DNA from: Crocinitomicaceae bacterium
GTDB taxonomy: Bacteria; Bacteroidota; Bacteroidia; Flavobacteriales_D; Crocinitomicaceae
NCBI GenBank assembly: GCA_030833265.1
Contig: JAURHO010000067.1
Location: forward strand, 1 to 8,565
Direction of reading: 5' to 3'
Length of the DNA stretch: 8,565 nucleotides
Both the position numbers and the translations under genes were made by a program. This document shows positions 1 through 5,010 of this stretch, piece by piece. Below the pieces are notes generated by a model. That model was given only the letters and a program-made list of their open reading frames with translations, searched no databases and was not told the DNA's origin. Every line of letters begins with the position of its first letter. The stretch's first letter is position 1.

Positions 1-494
1 AATGCGGCTTCGAATTCGGGTGCTGCTTCGAACGAAGCTAAGAGTTCTTCTGGGAAAGGGAATTCGGATGGTGCTTTGACTGGTAATTTGAGACCTGCTT
101 TTTCAATTTCGAGGGCTTCGAATAAGTAAGAACGGATTTCGTCTTGCTTTTCTAGAATTTGAGAAAGATTGGTGAAGCGCAACATGCGGAAAGTTTGTGC
201 ATTTTCTGAAGGTGCCACAAGCATTTTGTGGTCATCGGCTAAAAGTGGGCCTTTGAAAAACGAGAAGCCGCAGTTGTCTTTGAAACTAAAAATCATGGCC
301 ACATTTTTATTGTTATGGCTATAGCAAGGTCCGCCCCACTTCATGGTTTCTTCGGTAAATACACTAAGTGCAATGCTTCTAAGCGCAGCAATTTCTTCAG
401 AATAAACCCGCACTGAACAAGCGTCAGTGGCAAATTTAGAGCAGCGCCCGCAGCCGTCGGCTAGATAAACATCGATAGATTGTGTCATTTTCAT
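1..494 (-). CDS. YdeI/OmpD-associated (DUF1801-like) family protein, 3' end outside window
   Basis: Read on the minus strand, the frame is open from 494 to the window edge: 164 codons, with the C-terminus missing. Seen: a cysteine-rich N-terminus (Cys15, Cys18, Cys26; CGRC then C after seven residues), then a block typical of this family with EETMKWGGPCYS (residues about 48-59), a Phe/Gly-rich strand segment ending FSFFKG (about 77-82), RFTNL (106-110), and a basic/acidic helix leading to FPFPEELLASF. I recognise this as the DUF1801-like fold that in Bacteroidota is fused to a short C-terminal YdeI/OmpD-associated tail; the family is about 190-200 aa, so roughly 30-35 residues are probably lost. 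The biochemical function is not established, and the family name alone is no evidence for bacteriocin resistance here. Two in-frame ATGs exist (494 and 488); I prefer 494 because a -7-like element lies exactly four bases upstream, as for other genes here. Divergent from menI. Confidence 0.8.
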   Translation of the reverse strand, partial: MKMTQSIDVYLADGCGRCSKFATDACSVRVYSEEIAALRSIALSVFTEETMKWGGPCYSHNNKNVAMIFSFKDNCGFSFFKGPLLADDHKMLVAPSENAQTFRMLRFTNLSQILEKQDEIRSYLFEALEIEKAGLKLPVKAPSEFPFPEELLASFEAAPEFEAA

Positions 495-498
495 ACAG

Positions 499-506
499 TA
501 AAATTA
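499..506 (-). promoter_or_regulatory. -7-like element of the YdeI-family gene
   Basis: On the minus strand the bases read TAATTTTA, one mismatch (final A for G) from the Bacteroidota TAnnTTTG element. Four bases (CTGT) separate it from the ATG at 494, the same gap as at menI, menD and the beta-barrel gene. No clear -33 TTTG is visible at the usual distance, so this is a weaker prediction. It helps choose 494 over 488 as the start. Confidence 0.4.
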
Positions 507-516
507 CAGCAAAACA

Positions 517-546
517 TTTACAGTGCTTACCTGTTGAGTATATTTG
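517..546 (+). promoter_or_regulatory. menI promoter, Bacteroidota type
   Basis: A perfect -7 element TATATTTG lies at 539-546. A weak -33 candidate TTTA is at 517-520, with an 18-base spacer. Only four bases (CAGC) separate the -7 element from the menI ATG at 551, so transcription is expected to begin at or next to the A of ATG. This element rules out the upstream GTG at 482 as the menI start, since translation from there would need an mRNA starting upstream of the promoter. Confidence 0.7.
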
Positions 547-550
547 CAGC

Positions 551-976
551 ATGAATTTAAAACAAGTTCCTTTAGACAAACTCAACGCACTCAATGAAGG
601 CACACTCATGGAGGCCTTGCAAATTGAATATATTGAAATTGGCCCCGATTTCGTGCGCGCCAGCATGCCAGTCACGCACAAAACCAAACAACCCATGGGC
701 CTTTTACATGGTGGTGCCAGTGCCGCACTCATGGAAACCGTCGGTTCGTTAGGGTCAGTTTTATTGATTGATCCGGATACGCATTATTCGGTTGGGCTTG
801 ACATCAGTGCCAACCATGTAGCTGCAGCCAAAGAAGGGCTTGTGATTGCGACAGCCAAGTTGGTACATGCCGGGCGCAAAACCCACCTATGGAACATCGA
901 GGTTCGCGACGCAGCAAGCAATCGGCTCATTTCACACGGCAAACACACCGTGATGGTTTTACCTAAAGAAAACTAA
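551..976 (+). CDS. menI: 1,4-dihydroxy-2-naphthoyl-CoA thioesterase (hotdog fold)
   Basis: Hydrolyses DHNA-CoA to 1,4-dihydroxy-2-naphthoate, a late cytosolic step of menaquinone synthesis. The protein is 141 aa, one hotdog domain, close in length to E. coli MenI (YdiI). The stretch TKQPMGLLHGGAS (residues 45-57) followed by METVGS (61-66) matches YdiI nearly residue for residue from memory; Gln47, His53 and Glu62 correspond to YdiI Gln48, His54 and catalytic Glu63. Later conserved segments are GLDISANHV and LVHAGRKTHLWNIEV. The assignment to menI rather than a general PaaI-type thioesterase rests on this similarity plus the two menaquinone genes that follow. The start at 551 is chosen because a perfect -7 element ends four bases before it; the open frame extends back to a GTG at 482, but that would overlap the divergent gene and its promoter. 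The stop at 976 is followed after one base by menF. Confidence 0.88.
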   Translation: MNLKQVPLDKLNALNEGTLMEALQIEYIEIGPDFVRASMPVTHKTKQPMGLLHGGASAALMETVGSLGSVLLIDPDTHYSVGLDISANHVAAAKEGLVIATAKLVHAGRKTHLWNIEVRDAASNRLISHGKHTVMVLPKEN

Positions 977-977
977 T

Positions 978-1910
978 ATGCTTTATTACCGTTTTCCAGG
1001 AGAAGATATTGTTCGTGTAAACGGTGATTTCATTGAAGTCGATAACTTTGATATTCAAGGTTTTATTATCACTGACTTCAATCAAAAAAAGAAGTATGTT
1101 TTCCAGGAAGCTGCACCTCAAAGTGCCCAGCAAGCCCCCTTGCCTTTTTGCATTGATGAAGCGGCTTATTTAAAGCAGGCCTCACAGCTCATCAAAGATC
1201 TAAATCATGGGATTGCCGATAAAATTGTTTTCTCACGCGTCAAAGAAGCGGAGCTTGGGCCAACAAGCCCCGAACAGTTGTTTGAGCGCATGTTAAAAGC
1301 GTATCCGCAAGCTTTAGTCTATTATTTTCACGATACCTGCATAGGTTCTTGGTTGGGTGCCAGTCCTGAAATTTTACTCGAGAGAACACCCAATGCCTTT
1401 AGAACGATGGCCTTGGCGGGTACTAAATTAGCCGGCGAGAACCGAGACTTCACCTACAAGGAATACAACGAGCACGCTTTGGTCACTGAATTTATTGAGG
1501 GGCAATTGAAGCAAATTCCGGGTGCTCAGCTTCAAGTATCTGCACTTTCTGAATACAGTCAAGGGCCTGTGACGCATTTATTACAAGAACTTACTTGGCA
1601 AATGTCGCAAAGCACCTTGCCACTTTTACTCAAGTACCTCCACCCTACACCTGCTGTAGCAGGTCTTCCGCAGAAAGTAGCGGTGCAATACATCAATGCA
1701 ACGGAAACCCATGACAGAGCTTTTTATACTGGAATCATTGGCAATTTGGTAACGGGCCAAGAAAAGCTTTTTGTCAATTTGCGTTGTGCGCAGGTTCAAG
1801 GAGAGAAACTCTTCATTTATGTCGGCGGCGGTTTTACACCAGATTCAGTTGCTGAACAAGAGTGGCAAGAGACAGAAAATAAAAGCAAAACCTTGTTACA
1901 GCTGCTCTGA
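978..1910 (+). CDS. menF: Isochorismate synthase (chorismate-binding enzyme)
   Basis: Converts chorismate to isochorismate, the committed step of menaquinone synthesis; Mg2+-dependent and cytosolic. The 310-aa protein carries the C-terminal chorismate-binding domain motifs in order: DKIVFSR (81-87, Lys82 matching the general base Lys190 of E. coli MenF), GASPEILLER (127-136, Glu131 matching Glu240), TMALAGTK (143-150), a Mg2+-ligand region NEH (164-166), LHPTPAVAGLP (221-231), HDRAFYTGIIG (245-255), VGGGFTP (282-288), and the final ETENKSKTLL with acidic ligands at Glu295/298. The AVAGLP form and the menI/menD neighbours favour isochorismate synthase over anthranilate or aminodeoxychorismate synthase. 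It is short beside E. coli MenF (431 aa): only about 70 residues precede the catalytic core. The ATG at 978 starts one base after the menI stop, so coupling by ribosome re-initiation is likely. Confidence 0.9.
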   Translation: MLYYRFPGEDIVRVNGDFIEVDNFDIQGFIITDFNQKKKYVFQEAAPQSAQQAPLPFCIDEAAYLKQASQLIKDLNHGIADKIVFSRVKEAELGPTSPEQLFERMLKAYPQALVYYFHDTCIGSWLGASPEILLERTPNAFRTMALAGTKLAGENRDFTYKEYNEHALVTEFIEGQLKQIPGAQLQVSALSEYSQGPVTHLLQELTWQMSQSTLPLLLKYLHPTPAVAGLPQKVAVQYINATETHDRAFYTGIIGNLVTGQEKLFVNLRCAQVQGEKLFIYVGGGFTPDSVAEQEWQETENKSKTLLQLL

Positions 1911-1925
1911 AATGCAGTAAATTTG
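1892..1925 (+). promoter_or_regulatory. Internal promoter for menD
   Basis: The -7 element TAAATTTG lies at 1918-1925, in the 19-base gap after the menF stop; a -33 candidate CTTG is at 1892-1895 inside the menF 3' end (22-base spacer). Four bases (CCCC) separate the -7 element from the menD ATG at 1930. This suggests menD, the TerC gene and the 213-aa gene can be transcribed apart from menI-menF. Confidence 0.6.
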
Positions 1926-1929
1926 CCCC

Positions 1930-3600
1930 ATGCAAAGCAGCGATAAAATTTTGGTCCAATGGCTCGCCACACGAACAGCTCAGGCCGGAATTCAATACGT
2001 TGTGTTGTCGCCAGGCTCTAGAAATGCACCTTTTGCCATTGCTTTTGATGCACACCCCGACATCCAAACACTTGTTGTCCACGATGAGCGTGCAGCAGCA
2101 TTTGTAGCGCTTGGCCTCGCACAAGAAACCCAAAAACCAGTAGCGCTTTGCTGCACTTCGGGTTCAGCCTGCCTCAATTATTATCCTGCTTTAGCAGAAG
2201 CTTACTATAGAAATATTCCTTTACTTGTACTGACCGCAGACCGACCTGCCGAATGGATCAATCAGGGCGACGGACAAACCATCGTGCAACGCGAGGTTTT
2301 CAAGAACCATGCACATGCTTACCTAGAACTTGACGAAAGCAGTTTTGAACTCAATCGGGCCACCGAAGACCAGTTGCAGCAAACACTTGAACGCTTGCAT
2401 GCGAGTTGGAAAGGCCCCATTCATATCAATGTTGGGCTCAATGAACCATTGTATCAGCAAGCAGCCTTACATACTTTTGAAAATTACCAACCAAGCGCCG
2501 AAAAAAACCAATCTCAACTACCCGATTTCAGTTTATTGAACGGTAAAAAAATCATGGTTTTAGTCGGGCAAATGGCGCCTAATGCACAATTTGAACAAGC
2601 ACTCATTCGTTTTTCTAACTGGAGCAACGTAGTGGTTTTGGTCGAGAATACGTCAAATGTGCAGCACGAGCGCTTTAACGCTTGTATAGACAGAAGCCTC
2701 AATGGCATAACCACTGAAAACCCTGATTTTCATCCGGATATTTTGATCAGTTTTGGTGGCGCTGTTGTCTCAAAAAGAATCAAAGCTTATTTGCGCAAAA
2801 ATAAAGCCGCCCTTCATTGGCGAGTTGCCCCTGATTTTCCAGACATGGATACGTTCAGATTGGATACCACCTTTTTTAATGTCCCAGAATCAGATTTCAT
2901 GTTTGCCCTTGAAAAGCATGACTTAAATCTGCATTCTTGCAACTACAATGCAAAATGGAAAGCCATTGACTACATAGCCAAGGACAAGCAAGCGCAATTT
3001 GAAACGCCGGCAGCAATCCTTACAGATTACGACGTGTTTTCAGCCTTCTTCGAGCTTGTTGAAGGCCCTGCAGTTTTGCACATGGCGAATAGTTCGGTGG
3101 TGCGTTATGCCCAACTTTTTGACCCCATTACAGGTTTGCGCTATGAAAGCAATCGGGGCACCAGCGGTATAGACGGCTCCGTTTCAACTGCCGTGGGTGC
3201 TGCTTTAGCCTCACCTGACACAAAGCACTACCTCATAGTTGGAGACATTTCCCTGATTTATGACAGCAATGCATTTTGGACAAAGCCTTTTCCAAAGAAT
3301 CTCAAAATTATCGTGATTCAAAATAAGGGCGGCGGCATTTTTCAAATCATTCCAGGGCCAGCAGCTTCCCCTTTGCGCGAGCAATATTTTGAAGCCACGC
3401 ATCAGACTTCACCAGCAGCGGTCATCAGAGGTTATGGTTTTGAGGTGCAAGAAGCGCATTCAAAAGCAACCATTTTAGAAGATTTATCGGCATTTTTAGA
3501 ACCGACAAACCCAATACAAGTCATACAAATTGAAACTGCTCAAGATGAAAACGCAGTAGTTTTAGACCAATTTTTTACTTTTTTAAAGACAAACGCATGA
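1930..3600 (+). CDS. menD: SEPHCHC synthase (2-succinyl-5-enolpyruvyl-6-hydroxy-3-cyclohexene-1-carboxylate synthase)
   Basis: Thiamine-diphosphate and Mg2+-dependent enzyme that decarboxylates 2-oxoglutarate and adds the succinyl-semialdehyde unit to isochorismate, the product of the preceding gene. The 556 aa is full family length (E. coli about 556). Domain order is the usual TPP layout. N-terminal PYR domain: LSPGSRNAPF (26-35), HDERAAAF (51-58) with Glu53 as the cofactor-activating glutamate (E. coli Glu55), TSGSA (76-80) and LTADRP (101-106). A central linker domain spans about 190-350. The C-terminal PP domain has NSSVVR (387-392), SNRGTSGIDG (407-416), the diphosphate-binding GDIS with Asp439, and NKGGGIF (465-471). 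No key residue appears lost. The ATG at 1930 follows its own -7 element by four bases. The stop TGA (3598-3600) overlaps the ATG of the TerC gene as ATGA. Confidence 0.95.
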   Translation: MQSSDKILVQWLATRTAQAGIQYVVLSPGSRNAPFAIAFDAHPDIQTLVVHDERAAAFVALGLAQETQKPVALCCTSGSACLNYYPALAEAYYRNIPLLVLTADRPAEWINQGDGQTIVQREVFKNHAHAYLELDESSFELNRATEDQLQQTLERLHASWKGPIHINVGLNEPLYQQAALHTFENYQPSAEKNQSQLPDFSLLNGKKIMVLVGQMAPNAQFEQALIRFSNWSNVVVLVENTSNVQHERFNACIDRSLNGITTENPDFHPDILISFGGAVVSKRIKAYLRKNKAALHWRVAPDFPDMDTFRLDTTFFNVPESDFMFALEKHDLNLHSCNYNAKWKAIDYIAKDKQAQFETPAAILTDYDVFSAFFELVEGPAVLHMANSSVVRYAQLFDPITGLRYESNRGTSGIDGSVSTAVGAALASPDTKHYLIVGDISLIYDSNAFWTKPFPKNLKIIVIQNKGGGIFQIIPGPAASPLREQYFEATHQTSPAAVIRGYGFEVQEAHSKATILEDLSAFLEPTNPIQVIQIETAQDENAVVLDQFFTFLKTNA

Positions 3601-4358
3601 ACCAGTTTTTAGATTATTTCTCAATTTTAAGCACTTCAGTAGGGCTCACCTACCTACTGATTTTAACCCTACTTGAAATTGTACTCGGTATCGACAACAT
3701 CATCTTCATTTCGATCATCACCGACAACCTTCCTAAAAACAAGCAAAAAAGTGCGCGCCTCATTGGCTTGAGCCTTGCACTCATCATCCGAATCATCATG
3801 CTTTCTTTGGTTTCTTGGATCATGACCCTCGACAAAGAACCACTTTTTACCATTTTAGGGCAATCCTTCACCGGACACAGCTTGGTCTTACTCGTGGGAG
3901 GCTTATTCTTGATTTATAAATCAGTTGGTGAAATGCACGCAAGTGTCAAAGGCGAAGCGCATGAAACCGAAAAGAAAACCAAAGGCACTTTCAATGCTGC
4001 CGTTTTTCAAATTGTCGTGGTTGACTTCATTTTTAGTTTTGACTCCGTGATTTCAGCTATAGGCATGACCAACGACATTCAACATGAAGCCCACGGTAAT
4101 CCTTTGATCATTATTGTTTTAGCCGTGCTTATTTCGATGTTAATTATGATGTGGTTCTCGGGGCCGATTAGCCGCTTTATCAACGAAAGACCAACCATCA
4201 AAATGATTGCGTTGTCCTTTTTAGTAGCGATCGGTATCATGCTCATTGCCGAGGCCTTTGGAGAGCACTTACAAAAAGGCTACATCTATTTTGCGCTCGT
4301 TTACGCCCTCATTGTTGAAATGCTCAATTTGCGCATGCGCAAAAATCAAAAGAAATGA
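3597..4358 (+). CDS. TerC-family integral membrane protein
   Basis: Inner-membrane protein of 253 aa with about seven predicted membrane helices (roughly 16-41, 52-77, 93-109, 133-156, 169-187, 200-221, 227-245). Two family signatures with membrane-embedded acids are visible: TLLEIVLGIDNIIFIS (24-39; Glu27, Asp33, Asn34) and DFIFSFDSVISAIGMT (143-158; Asp143, Asp149). These form the pseudo-repeat of TerC/Alx proteins, members of which (E. coli Alx and MeeY, Bacillus MeeF/MeeY) are linked to Mn2+ export or metal supply to exported proteins. A charged cytoplasmic loop rich in Lys, Glu and His lies at about 112-130. I infer metal transport; substrate and direction are not readable from sequence, and tellurium resistance should not be assumed from the name. 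It overlaps menD by 4 bp and the next gene by 4 bp (ATGA each time), so its translation is probably coupled to both. Confidence 0.9.
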   Translation: MNQFLDYFSILSTSVGLTYLLILTLLEIVLGIDNIIFISIITDNLPKNKQKSARLIGLSLALIIRIIMLSLVSWIMTLDKEPLFTILGQSFTGHSLVLLVGGLFLIYKSVGEMHASVKGEAHETEKKTKGTFNAAVFQIVVVDFIFSFDSVISAIGMTNDIQHEAHGNPLIIIVLAVLISMLIMMWFSGPISRFINERPTIKMIALSFLVAIGIMLIAEAFGEHLQKGYIYFALVYALIVEMLNLRMRKNQKK

Positions 4359-4996
4359 ATCGCCAAGAGGCGCTGATTACTATTGGTTTTGAGGCAAACA
4401 GCCTACCCGACCTCGAAGCAATTCAAGATGCTTTAGAAGCGCTGTTTTTTGACATCAAACAACGTCTTTACCGCTCTTTTGACCAGGTCTTGCTCTATTC
4501 TAAATTTGAAAAAGAACTTTTAAGGTTTTTAAAAGCTGAGCATATCCTGCTTGAGAAGCAGACGATTGCGCTTTCTTCAAAAACAGAACGAACGCCAAGT
4601 ACAGTTTTTAGCCCTTTTTCAGCTGCTGAAATTGATTTAAATGCGCTACTCGAGCAACTCAAGTTGTTTCAAAAACAAAGGGCGCTCCTTCAAACACAGC
4701 TTTATAATTGTCCGGATGCATCTGCGCTATTGCTACTCATGGAAGAGGCCAAACTACTTTTTCAGAACTGGTTTGAAATATGGCCCAGACTAAACTTAGA
4801 TACCGAACAACCTGTTAAACTCTCTCAAATTCTTGATGCACAGACCTTCTTTACGGAGTTGCAAGCGTTAACCCGAACAGCTCAGCATACAACAGGAATT
4901 AACCTAACTGAATTCAAGATTTTACTTGCTTCAAAGCCTCAGTTACTCCATGAAATATTGCGGATAAAAGCTACCCTTGAAAAACTTAAAGCTTAG
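4355..4996 (+). CDS. Hypothetical helical protein coupled to TerC
   Basis: Not recognised. The 213-aa product is soluble-looking: no signal peptide and no hydrophobic stretch long enough for a membrane helix. It is rich in Leu, Gln, Lys and Glu with heptad-like spacing, so almost entirely alpha-helical, perhaps coiled coil or helical bundle, at about 18-70 and 95-165. A possible linker rich in Ser and Thr (about 73-90) divides an N-terminal half from the rest. There are no His/Cys clusters or nucleotide-binding motifs. The ATG at 4355 overlaps the TerC stop as ATGA, and the long open frame in the same direction with Bacteroidota-like codon use supports a real gene. As the last gene of the menI-menF-menD-TerC run it may be made in fixed ratio with TerC; a functional link is inference only. 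It ends 14 bases before the convergent beta-barrel gene. Confidence 0.75.
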   Translation: MNRQEALITIGFEANSLPDLEAIQDALEALFFDIKQRLYRSFDQVLLYSKFEKELLRFLKAEHILLEKQTIALSSKTERTPSTVFSPFSAAEIDLNALLEQLKLFQKQRALLQTQLYNCPDASALLLLMEEAKLLFQNWFEIWPRLNLDTEQPVKLSQILDAQTFFTELQALTRTAQHTTGINLTEFKILLASKPQLLHEILRIKATLEKLKA

Positions 4997-5010
4997 GTTC
5001 CGCTACTCAA

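Noticed and set aside
1..120. Several TTCGAA palindromes, including GCTTCG-AA-CGAAGC
   Set aside because: They come from repeated Phe-Glu and Glu-Ala codons at the C-terminal end of the visible YdeI-family protein; no regular spacing.
482..550. Upstream GTG start that would extend menI by 23 residues
   Set aside because: It overlaps the divergent gene's start and lies upstream of the menI -7 element; E. coli YdiI aligns from the ATG at 551 with no need for the extension.
436..732. Minus-strand 98-codon open frame opposite menI
   Set aside because: It lies antisense to a well-supported menI, has no family resemblance and no promoter element at its start; a shadow frame.
1649..1664. Inverted repeat ACCTGCT-GT-AGCAGGT in menF
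   Set aside because: It encodes the invariant TPAVAG part of the LHPTPAVAGLP motif, has a two-base centre and no T-run; coding constraint explains it.
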